Assembly: GCF_020447105.2 (NCBI RefSeq)
Contig: NZ_CP096184.1
Coordinates: forward strand, 868,001-932,000
Source: Demequina sp. TMPB413
Lineage (GTDB): Bacteria > Actinomycetota > Actinomycetes > Actinomycetales > Demequinaceae
Length of the DNA: 64,000 bases
Direction: 5' to 3'
The notes beneath the pieces were generated by a model. It saw only the letters and a list, made by a program, of their open reading frames with translations, was not told the DNA's origin and did no database searches. A program made the position numbers and the translations under genes. Below are positions 25,315-35,246 of the stretch, one piece after another; the stretch's first letter is position 1; every line of letters starts with the position of its first letter.

Positions 25315-26385
25315 CTAGGAGTTGCGCGCGACCGTTGAGTCGATGAGGCTCTCAAGACGGTCGCGATAGAGCCCGTCGACGGCAAGAACGTCGAGCGCCA
25401 GGCGTGCCTGGCTGGCGTAGTCCTCGATCACTGCCTCCGTGGCGTCGACCGCTCCCGAACTGCTCATCACGGTGATGGCCTCACTGAGTTGCGTCGCGCT
25501 TGCCGCCTCATTGCCGACCACTGCCGCGAGGGCTTCGCGACCCTCGGCATCGGCGCCGCCAAGGGCTAGAGACAAGAGCAGGGTGCGCTTGCCCTCACGC
25601 AGGTCATCCCCTGCGGGCTTGCCGGTGGTGTCAGGAGACCCGATGGCGCCCAGGACGTCGTCGCGAAGTTGGAAGGCGATCCCCAGCGGCACGCCCACCG
25701 CCGCCCACTGGTCCACGTGTTCTGGGCTCAGGCCGGCGAGGGCCGCGCCGAGCGCAAGCGGTCCTTCCGCCGTGTAGGAGGCCGTCTTAGCCCGCATCGT
25801 CGCAATGATCGCGTCTGTCTGGCCTTCGAGTGAGCCAAGTGGTTGCGCCGCGAGCCTGATGTCCAGATACTGGCCAGCGGTGCAGAGGCTCGCCATGGAG
25901 GAGAAGCGCTCGCCGACCGCAGTCGAGACGGCGCCAGGCAGTCCGGCGATGGCCTCTGTAAGCAACTGGTGGCACGCCATGAGCGCCAGGTCTCCCGCGA
26001 GGATCGCGCCATTCGTGCCAAACCGCTCGCCGTCCCCGAGCCATCCCTGCGACTGGTGGTGTGCCTCGAGGCTCCGGTGGGTCGATGGCAGCCCGCGCCG
26101 CGTGTCAGAGCGGTCCAAAACATCGTCGTGAATGAGGGCGGCCGTCTGGAAGAGCTCGACTGCACCGGCCAACTGGGCTGCGCGGGCGGGCTCCCGACCG
26201 CCGCACGCCTCGTAGGCATGGAGCACCAGGAGCGCACGGACCCTCTTGCCCTTTGCGGCCAGCGTCGCGACGGGTGCGAGGAGTTCTTCAGCGCTCGACG
26301 TGGCGGGCGCGATTGCGGCAGCGAGTCGGTCGAGTGCCCGCGAAATGGCCTCGTCAACGTCGGCCTTTCGTCGAGCATCGTCCAT
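25315..26385 (-). CDS. Polyprenyl synthetase (IdsA-type)
   Basis: Enzyme of 356 aa that condenses isopentenyl diphosphate with allylic diphosphates. The first Asp-rich motif is DDVLDRSDTRRG; the second is reduced to RDDVLG, as in many actinobacterial IdsA enzymes. By location it matches idsA2 (Rv2173), a geranylgeranyl/farnesyl synthase, and it sits beside the Rv2175c-like gene. Product length cannot be told by eye. It converges with that gene over the tandem duplication. Confidence 0.92.
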   Translation of the reverse strand: MDDARRKADVDEAISRALDRLAAAIAPATSSAEELLAPVATLAAKGKRVRALLVLHAYEACGGREPARAAQLAGAVELFQTAALIHDDVLDRSDTRRGLPSTHRSLEAHHQSQGWLGDGERFGTNGAILAGDLALMACHQLLTEAIAGLPGAVSTAVGERFSSMASLCTAGQYLDIRLAAQPLGSLEGQTDAIIATMRAKTASYTAEGPLALGAALAGLSPEHVDQWAAVGVPLGIAFQLRDDVLGAIGSPDTTGKPAGDDLREGKRTLLLSLALGGADAEGREALAAVVGNEAASATQLSEAITVMSSSGAVDATEAVIEDYASQARLALDVLAVDGLYRDRLESLIDSTVARNS

Positions 26386-26493
26386 GCGCTCAGCCTAGAG
26401 GTCGCGTCGTCCCCAGACGCACGGCGAAAGGCTTGCTCACAGCAAACGGAGCCGCGCAAGCGGGACCCGAGCGGTAGCCGCGACTGTAGGTCC

Positions 26494-27528
26494 ATGACAC
26501 TTCGACTGAGCGACCCAGGCGAGCTGATCGCCACCATCCCCCTGATGCTGGGGTACACACCCGTCGATTCCGTAGTGATCGTGGGCTTGACCAGGTCCGG
26601 AAGAATGCATCCCTTGATGCGGGCCGACGCTGCCGAGTTCTCCATCAGCGACTGCTCTCGCGTGATGTGCTCGATCGCCGCAAGCCACTTGTCGGAGGCT
26701 GGCGCCAAACGCGCGATCGTGGTGGGGTACGGTGGCGCCGACAATCCTGACGGGACGCGTGCGGCTATCGCAGCCCGCGAGGCCCTTGCCGACCACATCG
26801 ACGTGGTCGATGCGTGGGCTGTCATCAAGGATCGCTACCGATCTCCAGAATGCGTCGACCCTGAATGCTGTCCCGATGCAGGCAGGGTCATTCCTCGGGC
26901 GCCTGAGGGGGCGGTGCGGGCGTTCTCCGTGCGACCGCATGGCGAGTCACCAGCAGCGAAGGCTCCTGCGGAGCGACGACGCAAGGCCAGGAGGGCGCAG
27001 CAGCGGTCGTGGGCTGCGAGGGAGCGAGATCCCGAACGCTGGCGCACTCAACGGTTGGAGGCCTGGCGACGAGCAGTGGCGGCAATGTGCGAAGGGGACA
27101 CGCCTTCAGATGCCGAGCTCGGCAAGATCGCGGCAGGTCTGCGTGACGTCGTCGTGAGGGACGCGATCGTCGTCGACATGGTTCCAGGAGAGGGGAGCGT
27201 CGCTGACGCGCTGTGCGTTGATCCTTCTGCGGCGGGCGTCAGGGAGGCGTTGGCCGTCATGCTGTTGCCAGCGTCGGCCGTTGCACCGCGGCCACTGATG
27301 GTGGCCGCCTTGGAAGAATTGGCTTCCGTGTTGCTTTGGCTGTGCCCAGAGGAGATCGCGCCAGCGATGACTCTGGTGGGGCTTGCGCGGTGGTGGCGTG
27401 GCGACGAGTCTGGTGCAGCAACGGCGGTGGCCATCGCACTGATAGACGAGCCCGAATACCGGCTTGCTGAGCTCGTGAAGTGCGCGATTGACGCTCACTT
27501 GCCGCCGGGCTGGCTCACCGCTGCATGA
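26494..27528 (+). CDS. DUF4192 family protein
   Basis: Protein of 344 aa starting MTLRLSDPGELIATIPLMLGYTPVDSVVIVG, the typical N-terminus of DUF4192. The middle (about residues 155-200) is rich in Arg, Glu and Ala. The C-terminal half holds helical repeats with ALLWLC/LARWWRGDESGAA-type segments. The role is unknown; such genes sit upstream of the main sigma factor gene in many actinobacteria, as here. The ATG is preferred because the 217 codons open before it lie opposite the polyprenyl synthetase gene. Confidence 0.8.
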   Translation: MTLRLSDPGELIATIPLMLGYTPVDSVVIVGLTRSGRMHPLMRADAAEFSISDCSRVMCSIAASHLSEAGAKRAIVVGYGGADNPDGTRAAIAAREALADHIDVVDAWAVIKDRYRSPECVDPECCPDAGRVIPRAPEGAVRAFSVRPHGESPAAKAPAERRRKARRAQQRSWAARERDPERWRTQRLEAWRRAVAAMCEGDTPSDAELGKIAAGLRDVVVRDAIVVDMVPGEGSVADALCVDPSAAGVREALAVMLLPASAVAPRPLMVAALEELASVLLWLCPEEIAPAMTLVGLARWWRGDESGAATAVAIALIDEPEYRLAELVKCAIDAHLPPGWLTAA

Positions 27529-27671
27529 GCGTTACATGACATATGAGCCCTTTGCGCTCATGGGAACTGTCAGTGGGGTCGCCGACGTTGACAGAGGCGT
27601 TACACTTTAATGGATTTGCCGGCGGTGCTGAGAGCCGTGGCAGCCCCCCAAATGTGTTCGAGAGGACTCGT

Positions 27672-28949
27672 GTGCCGTCTGATCGTTCCGGCGTAGCTCG
27701 TGCAGCGCGAGCGGGTTCCCCCCGCACCACCGGAGAGTCAGGCAACCACTCGGCTCCCACCCCACTGAAGGAGAAGACCACGTCCGCTACTGCCCCCATC
27801 GAGGACCTCGCTCCCACGGCCGCCCCGCGCGCCACCAAGGGCGCCGGTCCCGTGCGCTCGAAAGCAAGCAAGGCCAAGGCTGCTGCCGAGGACGCTCCCG
27901 TCGCTGACGAGGAAGACGTGGTGCCGGAAGACGTCGAGCCCACGCCCGACGCTGAAGCGGAAGAGCCCGAAGAGACCGCAGGCTTCGTTATTACGGGGGA
28001 AGACGACGATGCCCCCGTTCAGCAGGTCATGACGGCTGGAGCTACCGCAGACCCCGTCAAGGACTACCTGAAGCAGATCGGTAAGGTCGCTCTGCTGAAC
28101 GCCGAGCAAGAGGTTGACCTTGCCAAGCGCATCGAAGCGGGACTGTTCGCGGAAGAGAAGCTCAGTGGGGGAGACAAGATCACCCCCAAGAACCGTCGCG
28201 AACTGGAGTGGATCGCCAACGACGGTCGCCACGCCAAGAACCACCTGTTGGAAGCGAACCTGCGCCTCGTCGTCTCGCTCGCCAAGCGCTACACCGGCCG
28301 GGGCATGCTGTTCCTCGACCTCATCCAAGAGGGCAACCTTGGCCTGATCCGTGCGGTCGAGAAGTTCGACTACACCAAGGGCTACAAGTTCTCGACCTAC
28401 GCCACCTGGTGGATCCGTCAGGCGATCACGCGAGCCATGGCCGACCAGGCACGCACCATTCGCATCCCCGTGCACATGGTCGAGGTCATCAACAAGTTGG
28501 CTAGGGTTCAGCGCCAGATGCTTCAAGACCTCGGTCGCGAACCCACGCCAGAAGAGCTCGCGCGTGAACTCGATATGACGCCAGAGAAGGTGGTCGAGGT
28601 CCAGAAGTACGGCCGCGAACCCATTTCTCTGCATACGCCACTTGGTGAAGATGGCGACAGCGAATTTGGCGACCTCATCGAGGACTCTGAAGCGGTCGTG
28701 CCGGCCGACGCCGTGGGCTTCACGCTGCTTCAGGAAGAACTCAGCAAGGTCATGGATACGCTCTCCGACCGCGAGGCTGGTGTGGTGGGAATGCGCTTCG
28801 GCCTGACCGATGGCCAGCCCAAGACTCTCGACGAGATCGGCCGAGTGTTTGGCGTGACCCGCGAGCGGATCCGCCAGATCGAGTCCAAGACGATGTCAAA
28901 GCTCCGTCATCCTTCCCGTTCCCAGGTGCTGCGCGACTACCTCGATTAG
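27672..28949 (+). CDS. sigA: Principal RNA polymerase sigma factor
   Basis: Sigma-70 of 425 aa (HrdB/SigA/RpoD type). An acidic, Ala/Glu-rich N-terminus of about 130 residues precedes region 1.2 ([11 protein letters not shown]), region 2 ([43 protein letters not shown]), region 3 and region 4 ([20 protein letters not shown]). The GTG at 27672 follows AGAGGA; an ATG at 27543 would place the ribosome site and a TTGACA (27588-27593) inside the gene. A proper -10 partner for that TTGACA was not found. It should direct transcription of most genes. Confidence 0.93.
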   Translation: MPSDRSGVARAARAGSPRTTGESGNHSAPTPLKEKTTSATAPIEDLAPTAAPRATKGAGPVRSKASKAKAAAEDAPVADEEDVVPEDVEPTPDAEAEEPEETAGFVITGEDDDAPVQQVMTAGATADPVKDYLKQIGKVALLNAEQEVDLAKRIEAGLFAEEKLSGGDKITPKNRRELEWIANDGRHAKNHLLEANLRLVVSLAKRYTGRGMLFLDLIQEGNLGLIRAVEKFDYTKGYKFSTYATWWIRQAITRAMADQARTIRIPVHMVEVINKLARVQRQMLQDLGREPTPEELARELDMTPEKVVEVQKYGREPISLHTPLGEDGDSEFGDLIEDSEAVVPADAVGFTLLQEELSKVMDTLSDREAGVVGMRFGLTDGQPKTLDEIGRVFGVTRERIRQIESKTMSKLRHPSRSQVLRDYLD

Positions 28950-29070
28950 GCCGCTTTTGCCATTCCCTGACGGATGGCGCATGCCCGCCGATAGGTAGGC
29001 ATAGCCACACTCAGGGAGGCGGAATGATGGTCAGACGCGCACGCTCATCCACCCGGAGAATGCCTGGACG

Positions 29071-30363
29071 ATGACCGAGTCGAGCGACAGCGCACCGAGC
29101 GCCTCAGATGAGTTCGCCGCGATTCTGAACGAGCGCCAGGTCACGAGCGTCTTCCAACCGATCGTTGACTTGGCGACCGGTGAGGTCGTGGGCTACGAGG
29201 CTTTGTGCCGCGGGCCTGAAGGGTCCCGCTTTGGGTCTCCTGCGGAGCTCTTTCGTCAGGCGGAACTCGATGGGCTGCAGTCCATGCTCAACTGGATCTG
29301 TCTCGGCTCCGCCTTTGAGGGCTTCTTCAGTGCAGGCGCTCCAAGGTCCGCCTCACTGTTTGTCAACATGTCAGTGGGCTTGCGCATCGATCAGTGTCCC
29401 CCGGACATCTACGAGATTGTCGCGCGTGCGCAGTCGTCGCTGAGGGTGTTCATCGAACTCAACGACGCCGCACTCGCATCCGACCCCGAGGGCGTGCTGG
29501 CCACCGTCGACCGTGCGCGTCAGCTGAGTTGGGGCGTATCGGTGGATGACGTCTCCTCGAGCCCTGGGTGTCTGTCGGTGCTGCCTCTCTTGTCGGCGGA
29601 CGTGGTGAAGCTCGACATGCGGATGCTCCAAAGGGATTCGCCAGGGGGTTTCGCACCATCGTTAGGCCCTCTGTTGAAGTACGTGGAAGCCAACAGGGTG
29701 ACTTTGATCGTGACCGGCATCGAGACAGCGGCTGAGGCGAAGCTCGCCCGCGCCCTTGGCGCTACGCTCGGTCAGGGGTATCGCTTCGGCAGGCCTGAGG
29801 CGCTCTCCGGACCGCTTGCAACGCCGCGTACTGTGGTTCCCCTGCTTGACGTCGTCCGGCACTCCCCGCGAAACACGTCGCTGCGGGACATCATCGAGGA
29901 TCACCCGTCCCAGACCATGACCGCCGAGTCTCTCCTTGAGATCGGCGGATTCTTCCTCCGACAGGCCATGACCGCACGCTCGCGTCCCGTCGTTCTCATC
30001 CGGCAACCGAACGGCCTGGCGCTCGACGCTGTGTTCCACGTGGGCACGCTCGATCAGTTGCGCGAAACGGCGGTGCTGTGCGCGATCTTCGGTCCTCATG
30101 GAGCGTCAAAGATTCTGCCAGGCTGGCGCCACGTGGTCGTGTCTCCTGGTGATCCGCTGAGGAACCGGGCTTTCTTGATTCTGCTGACGGACTCGCTCAC
30201 GGTCGGCATCGTCGCCACCAGGTGGATGCCCCACGAGGAGCTCTTCGATGTGGTGCTCACCCAAGACGCGACAACCGTCTATCGATTGGCTGACCACCTC
30301 ATTCGCCGCATGCCGTCGGAGCATGGTGACGAGATCGTGAGATTTGATTCCGGCGAGGACTGA
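29071..30363 (+). CDS. EAL-domain protein with C-terminal DICT-like domain
   Basis: Protein of 430 aa. Residues about 20-250 form an EAL domain, which usually cleaves c-di-GMP. Key residues appear kept: EAL in YEALCRG, Asn in FVNMS, Glu in FIELND, the Asp pair in VDDVSSS, Lys in VVKLD, Glu in TGIET and Gln in GQGYRFGRP. The loop after the Asp pair is altered (SSSPGC instead of FGTGYS), which may lower activity. The C-terminal 150 residues look like a DICT sensor domain; this is less certain. It lies 121 bp downstream of sigA. No GGDEF domain is present. Confidence 0.8.
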   Translation: MTESSDSAPSASDEFAAILNERQVTSVFQPIVDLATGEVVGYEALCRGPEGSRFGSPAELFRQAELDGLQSMLNWICLGSAFEGFFSAGAPRSASLFVNMSVGLRIDQCPPDIYEIVARAQSSLRVFIELNDAALASDPEGVLATVDRARQLSWGVSVDDVSSSPGCLSVLPLLSADVVKLDMRMLQRDSPGGFAPSLGPLLKYVEANRVTLIVTGIETAAEAKLARALGATLGQGYRFGRPEALSGPLATPRTVVPLLDVVRHSPRNTSLRDIIEDHPSQTMTAESLLEIGGFFLRQAMTARSRPVVLIRQPNGLALDAVFHVGTLDQLRETAVLCAIFGPHGASKILPGWRHVVVSPGDPLRNRAFLILLTDSLTVGIVATRWMPHEELFDVVLTQDATTVYRLADHLIRRMPSEHGDEIVRFDSGED

Positions 30364-30474
30364 CGAGAACCAGGTACGAGGCCCGCATCCCCCCGAGGCA
30401 CAACGTCGGCGGCGGCGAGGTCGGCGGGGACCGCTCCCGCGATACCATCGAAGGACACGTCCAGATAAGGAGCG

Positions 30475-30822
30475 ATGGTGGAAGCCCTTCAGATCGTCTT
30501 TGTGATTCTGCACCTGGTTGGCATGGCCGCCATCGTTGGCGGTGCACTCGAGCAGTGGCGAGTGGGAGAGCGCGGCATCACTGCGGTGATGGTGTGGGGA
30601 GCCAGGGCGCAGATTGTCACAGGGGTGTTCCTCGCAGGGATGGCCTTCGGGGACGACGACGAGTCGCCCAATCATTGGAAGATCGCCGTGAAGTTCCTCA
30701 TCGCGCTCGGTGTGGCGGGCATGTGCGAGACCGGATCGCGCCGGGAATCAGCCAAGCGCATGTGGGCAGGCGCCTTGGCGCTGACGCTCGTCAACGTGGC
30801 TATCGCCGTCGCCTGGCACTAA
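30475..30822 (+). CDS. Small hypothetical membrane protein
   Basis: Protein of 115 aa with four probable transmembrane helices (about residues 5-25, 38-58, 68-85 and 95-113). The AAGGAGCG ribosome site and a TACCAT -10-like box (30443-30448) support the start. The GNAT gene starts 3 nt after its stop, so the two form an operon. No family is recognised. Confidence 0.7.
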   Translation: MVEALQIVFVILHLVGMAAIVGGALEQWRVGERGITAVMVWGARAQIVTGVFLAGMAFGDDDESPNHWKIAVKFLIALGVAGMCETGSRRESAKRMWAGALALTLVNVAIAVAWH

Positions 30823-30825
30823 GCG

Positions 30826-31317
30826 GTGGCCTCTGTCACTGTGCGGCCGGCCGAGCCTGCCGACGCTGCCGAGATCGTCTATCTTGGTGCGCTCATGTAT
30901 AAGGCTGTGGGCGCGAAGCCCACGCCCGCTTGGGCTCTCGACTCGACCTCGCTCGTGAAGGAGCGCCTTGGCAAGGACCTCTACGGCGTCGTGATCGACG
31001 CTGAGGAGGGTGGGCTTGCGGCGTGCGGGCTGATCAACATCGTTCCCCGCTTGCCACGCCCTGGCAGGAACGCGCACCGCGCAGGCTATGTCCAGTGGGT
31101 CTCCACCGCGCCGCAATACCACCGCAGGGGGTACGCGCGGGAGATCATGACGGCGCTGCTTGAGTGGACAGACGACCAAGGCATCGAGGTCATCGAGCTG
31201 CACGCCACGCCCGCTGGACGTGAACTGTATCGCGAGCTTGGCTTCTTTGTGAAGACGGACAACCTGGCCATGACGGCGTTGAGGGCCGATGCCGCGACGG
31301 AAGTTCCCGAGGTATAG
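30826..31317 (+). CDS. GNAT family N-acetyltransferase
   Basis: Protein of 163 aa with a GNAT fold: VRPAEPADA at the N-terminus, the acetyl-CoA loop YHRRGYAREI, and ATPAGRELYRELGF near the end. The start is GTG, 3 nt after the membrane-protein stop. The acceptor is unknown. The parE gene follows with its own promoter. Confidence 0.85.
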   Translation: MASVTVRPAEPADAAEIVYLGALMYKAVGAKPTPAWALDSTSLVKERLGKDLYGVVIDAEEGGLAACGLINIVPRLPRPGRNAHRAGYVQWVSTAPQYHRRGYAREIMTALLEWTDDQGIEVIELHATPAGRELYRELGFFVKTDNLAMTALRADAATEVPEV

Positions 31318-31360
31318 CAGGCTTCGGGCGCGCCCGCTCGGGACCCGGTCAAACGCCGCT

Positions 31361-31366
31361 TAGACT
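31361..31366 (+). promoter_or_regulatory. -10 box TAGACT for leaderless parE
   Basis: TAGACT ends 6 nt before the GTG start of parE at 31373. No ribosome site lies between, so the mRNA probably begins at the start codon. Confidence 0.45.
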
Positions 31367-31372
31367 CACCGC

Positions 31373-33469
31373 GTGAGCTCCGACTACTCTGCACGTCATC
31401 TGTCAGTCCTTGAAGGATTGGACGCGGTTCGCAAGCGTCCAGGCATGTACATCGGCACCACGGACTCGCGTGGATTGATGCACTGCTTGTGGGAGATCAT
31501 CGACAACTCGGTGGACGAGGCCCTCGGCGGCCATGGCAATCGCATCGAAGTGATCCTGCATCCCGATGACTCGGTGGAGGTGCGCGACACCGCTCGCGGA
31601 ATCCCCGTCGACATTGAGCCGAAAACCGGCTTGAGCGGCGTCGAGGTCGTCATGACCAAACTGCACGCCGGCGGAAAGTTCGGCTCTGGCTCTTACGCCG
31701 CTTCTGGCGGTCTGCATGGCGTCGGCGCCTCGGTCGTGAACGCGCTCAGCGAGCGCCTCGATGTGTGGGTGGACCGTGGCGGCAAGACGCACCACATGGC
31801 CTTCCGGCGCGGTGAGCCTGGCAAGTTCGCTGACCCCGCGAGCGGCCCGACTCCCGACGCCGAGTTCACGCCTTTCGTGACCGGTTCCGAGCTGGACGTC
31901 ACGGGCAAGGTTGGCAAGGCGGTGACCGGCACGCGGATCCGTTACTGGGCCGACAGGCAGGTGTTCAACAAGCAAGCGAGCTTCTCGTACGACGAGTTGA
32001 TCGTCAGGGCCAGGCAGACCGCCTTCTTGGTGCCTCAGCTCACGATGGTGGTGCGGGACGAACGCAATCCGTTGGAACCGAGCGAGCAAAGCTTCATGTT
32101 CGAGGGAGGATCCAAGGACTTCGTCGACTTCATCGCGCCAGACGCAGCCGTCACGGACACGTGGCTACTCAAGGGCTCCGGAACGTACACGGAGACAGTG
32201 CCGGTGCTCAAGCCCAACGGCCACCTGGAGTCTGAAGATGTTGACCGTTCATGTGAGGTGGACATTGCACTGAGGTGGGGCACCGGTTACGAGACCGAGG
32301 TGCGCTCGTTCGTCAACATCATCTCGACGCCCAAGGGCGGCACTCACCTGACAGGCTTCGAGCAGGGCCTCACCAAGGTGGTGCGCAAAGTCATCGAGGC
32401 AAACGCGCGCAGGCTGAAGCTGAGCGGCAAGGATGGCGCCGAACGCATCGAGAAGGACGACATCATGGCGGGCCTGACCGCCGTTGTCACCGTGCGCTTG
32501 CCAGAACCTCAGTTCGAAGGTCAGACCAAGGAGGTCCTCGGGACATCGCCTGTGCGCGCCATCGTCGCGAAGACAATCGAGACGGAGCTTGGCGCGATCC
32601 TCACCTCGACCAAGCGAGACTTCAAGGCTCAAGCGAACACCGTGCTGGAGAAGGTGGTTGCGGAAATGCGCGCCAGGGTGGCCGCCCGCAAGCAGAAGGA
32701 GATCTCGCGGCGCAAGAACGCGCTTGAGACATCGACGTTGCCTGCCAAGCTCGCCGACTGCCGAAGCAACGACGTCGAGCTCTCTGAACTCTTCATCGTT
32801 GAGGGAGATAGCGCCCTCGGAACAGCCAAATTGGCGAGGCAGTCTGACTTCCAGGCGCTCCTTCCGATTCGCGGCAAGATCCTCAACGTGCAGCGTGCCT
32901 CCGTCACCGACATGCTTCACAACGCCGAGTGCGCCTCGATCATCCAGGTGCTGGGCGCTGGCTCTGGGCGCACGTTCGACCTCGAGTCGGCTCGGTACGG
33001 GAAGATCATTCTGATGACAGATGCCGACGTCGACGGCGCCCACATCCGCACCTTGTTGCTGACCCTGTTCTTCAGGTACATGCGCCCGCTCGTGGACGCC
33101 GGCCGCGTGTACGCAGCGGTGCCGCCGTTGCACCGGATCGAGGTCAATGGTTCCGCCCGCCGCGCTCGGGAGCACATCTACACGTACTCCGAGAAGGAAC
33201 TCCAGGAGACGTTGCGGGAATTGCGTCGAGCTGGGCGAAGTTTCAAAGACGAGATCCAGCGCTACAAGGGATTGGGGGAGATGGACGCCGACCAGTTGGC
33301 AGAGACGACGATGGACCCCGAGCATCGGACTCTGCGCCGCATCACTGCGGCAGACGCAGAATCAGCTGAGCGCGTCTTTGAACTCCTGATGGGCAATGAC
33401 GTTGGCCCACGCCGAGACTTCATCGTCGCGGGCGCTGCGACCCTCGATCACAACAGGATTGATACGTAA
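31373..33469 (+). CDS. parE: DNA topoisomerase IV subunit B (GyrB/ParE type)
   Basis: ATPase subunit of a type IIA topoisomerase, 698 aa. RKRPGMYIGTT and DNSVDEAL belong to the GHKL ATPase site; the TOPRIM domain has EGDSALGTAKLARQ and DADVDGAHIRTL. The partner A subunit gene is 1.8 kb downstream, on the other strand. Streptomyces has parE and parC in the same area near hrdB, so topoisomerase IV is preferred over gyrase, which actinobacteria encode next to dnaA. Confidence 0.9.
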   Translation: MSSDYSARHLSVLEGLDAVRKRPGMYIGTTDSRGLMHCLWEIIDNSVDEALGGHGNRIEVILHPDDSVEVRDTARGIPVDIEPKTGLSGVEVVMTKLHAGGKFGSGSYAASGGLHGVGASVVNALSERLDVWVDRGGKTHHMAFRRGEPGKFADPASGPTPDAEFTPFVTGSELDVTGKVGKAVTGTRIRYWADRQVFNKQASFSYDELIVRARQTAFLVPQLTMVVRDERNPLEPSEQSFMFEGGSKDFVDFIAPDAAVTDTWLLKGSGTYTETVPVLKPNGHLESEDVDRSCEVDIALRWGTGYETEVRSFVNIISTPKGGTHLTGFEQGLTKVVRKVIEANARRLKLSGKDGAERIEKDDIMAGLTAVVTVRLPEPQFEGQTKEVLGTSPVRAIVAKTIETELGAILTSTKRDFKAQANTVLEKVVAEMRARVAARKQKEISRRKNALETSTLPAKLADCRSNDVELSELFIVEGDSALGTAKLARQSDFQALLPIRGKILNVQRASVTDMLHNAECASIIQVLGAGSGRTFDLESARYGKIILMTDADVDGAHIRTLLLTLFFRYMRPLVDAGRVYAAVPPLHRIEVNGSARRAREHIYTYSEKELQETLRELRRAGRSFKDEIQRYKGLGEMDADQLAETTMDPEHRTLRRITAADAESAERVFELLMGNDVGPRRDFIVAGAATLDHNRIDT

Positions 33470-33504
33470 GCCAGACCGAGCATCACGGAACTTGAGGAGG
33501 CGAG

Positions 33505-33882
33505 ATGACCGAGTCAGCACATCCCAAGGGACAACCGCTCTACCAGGCAATGGCGCCGGAGTTGCCGGACATCGGGTGGTCTCGGCCGCTACCGAACCAG
33601 ATTACAGCGGACGCCGCTCGCGCGATCCATGAGTCCACCGATGCGGCGGCGCTTGGCGTGATGCTCGGGATGCTCCGCTCCTTCTGGGGCGCGGCTGGCG
33701 GCGTGCTCATGAGCCCGCTCGCAGGACTGGCCGCCTGGGCACTGGGCTGGGAGATCCTGGCTGCCGTGATCTTCGCTCTGGGTGTGCCCGCAGGACTGGC
33801 CACGATTGAGGGACGCAGGCGGGCGCGTCAGTGGCAGGCAGTGATCGAGGCGCGCCTCGAGACGCTGGGTGCGCGCGGCTAG
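33505..33882 (+). CDS. Hypothetical membrane protein after parE
   Basis: Protein of 125 aa with a hydrophilic N-terminus of about 45 residues, two hydrophobic helices (about 48-72 and 74-98) and a short basic tail. A strong ribosome site (GAGGAGG) precedes the ATG, and the gene lies 35 bp after parE, so co-transcription is likely. No family recognised. Confidence 0.7.
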   Translation: MTESAHPKGQPLYQAMAPELPDIGWSRPLPNQITADAARAIHESTDAAALGVMLGMLRSFWGAAGGVLMSPLAGLAAWALGWEILAAVIFALGVPAGLATIEGRRRARQWQAVIEARLETLGARG

Positions 33883-33951
33883 CGAGTTTCCAGCGGCGGT
33901 GTCGGGCCCGAGGTCGCAACCTTCTGCTCGTAGATGCGAAACAATGGCGGC

Positions 33952-35220
33952 GTGACATCCTCCCCGCCCCCTGCACAAGACATTGACGCCGACGAACTTG
34001 GGCGGCGTTCCAACGCCATCCTGCGGTTGGGCCTGCTCATGTTGGGTTCGGGCACCGCAAGCTACCGCGTCAAGCAAGGTATGAAGACCGTCGCGAAGTC
34101 CCTCGGTATTGAGGAACACTCCGAGCAGGTCACGCTGACGGAGATCACCACCACCTCCCGTGTGGGACAACTGTTCCGCACCGAAGTCTCTGAACTGCGA
34201 CACAACTCCGTGAACGCCGACAGGATCGCGAGACTCGACCGGTTCAGAAGGCACTTGCCAAGCGTGATGACTCCCGCCGAGGTGCACCGCGCCCTCGATG
34301 AGATCGAGCGCCAGAAGCCCATGTACAACAGGTGGCTCAACTCGACGTTTGCCGGAGCCGCATGTGCAGGGTTCGCGGTACTCAATAGGGCAAGGATCCT
34401 TGAAGTCGTCGTCGTCTTTGTCGCTGCCTTCATGGGTCAGTGGGTGCGCCGCGAGCTCGCGCACCGCTCCTTTAACGCCTTCGGCACCGTGTTGGTCGCG
34501 GCCACCGTCGCGACGACGGTCTATATCGGCTCCCTCGCTCTACTCTCGTTGGCGGGAACGGGACTCGAAACACACGCCTCTGGCTACATCTCCTCCGTGT
34601 TGTTCTTGCTTCCAGGATTCGCCCTCATCACTGGTGCGCTCGACCTGGCCAAGAATGACTACTCGGCAGGCATCATCCGCGTGGTCCACGGAACGTCGCT
34701 GACTCTTGCCGCTGCCGCGGCGGTGTGGGGAGTTTCGCTGCTCAGCCCTCTGGATACGAGCGCCCGCCCGCCGATCGACGTCGGGCTTGTGGGCGACCTC
34801 GGCATCAAGTCCGTAGCCAGCTTCGTGGGTGTCCTCGGTTTCGCGTTGCTTTTCAACTCGCCATGGAGGATGGCGCTGACCGCCGCCCTCATCGGCCTAG
34901 TGAACGTGCCACGCATGGTGCTCATCGAGAACGGCATGCCCGTCCAGACGGCGACGTTCCTTGCTTGCCTCGTGCTCGGCGTGCTTGCCGCAACTGGCGC
35001 CAGAGGCGGTAGGTGGCCCGTCATCACCCTGCAGGTCCCGGCGTCGCTCGTGCAGATCCCTGGCGTGCTCGCCCACGAGGCCGTCGTGAGCCTGAATGAG
35101 GCGCGCTACATCGACGCGACAGCAGGCATCTTGCAAGTGCTTCTGACGGTGCTGGCCATCTTGATTGGGCTCGTGGTGGCCAAGTACATGACCGATAGAC
35201 ACTGGGCCTTCGAAAGTTAG
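33952..35220 (+). CDS. Threonine/serine exporter family protein (ThrE-like)
   Basis: Membrane protein of 422 aa. The N-terminal cytosolic part (about residues 15-130, with LGLLMLGSGTASYRVKQ) is the ThrE amphipathic domain; the rest has about ten hydrophobic helices in two blocks. ThrE exports threonine and serine in Corynebacterium, so amino-acid export is inferred. The GTG at 33952 follows AACAAT by 6 nt and looks leaderless; the ATG at 33934 is an alternative that would remove the -10-like box. Confidence 0.82.
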   Translation: MTSSPPPAQDIDADELGRRSNAILRLGLLMLGSGTASYRVKQGMKTVAKSLGIEEHSEQVTLTEITTTSRVGQLFRTEVSELRHNSVNADRIARLDRFRRHLPSVMTPAEVHRALDEIERQKPMYNRWLNSTFAGAACAGFAVLNRARILEVVVVFVAAFMGQWVRRELAHRSFNAFGTVLVAATVATTVYIGSLALLSLAGTGLETHASGYISSVLFLLPGFALITGALDLAKNDYSAGIIRVVHGTSLTLAAAAAVWGVSLLSPLDTSARPPIDVGLVGDLGIKSVASFVGVLGFALLFNSPWRMALTAALIGLVNVPRMVLIENGMPVQTATFLACLVLGVLAATGARGGRWPVITLQVPASLVQIPGVLAHEAVVSLNEARYIDATAGILQVLLTVLAILIGLVVAKYMTDRHWAFES

Positions 35221-35246
35221 GTGCCTTCGAGAGTGAGCTCGGACGC

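Noticed and set aside
27588-27606. TTGACA ... TACACT promoter for sigA
   Set aside because: The spacer is only 7 bp, so the two boxes cannot work together; mentioned only in the gene entry.
30106-30675. 189-codon minus-strand frame near the EAL gene
   Set aside because: It crosses the real stop and next gene start on the plus strand; low-complexity His/Arg composition.
31373-33469. Calling this gene gyrB
   Set aside because: It is not beside dnaA/recF, lies near sigA like Streptomyces parE, and its A subunit lacks the GyrA box.
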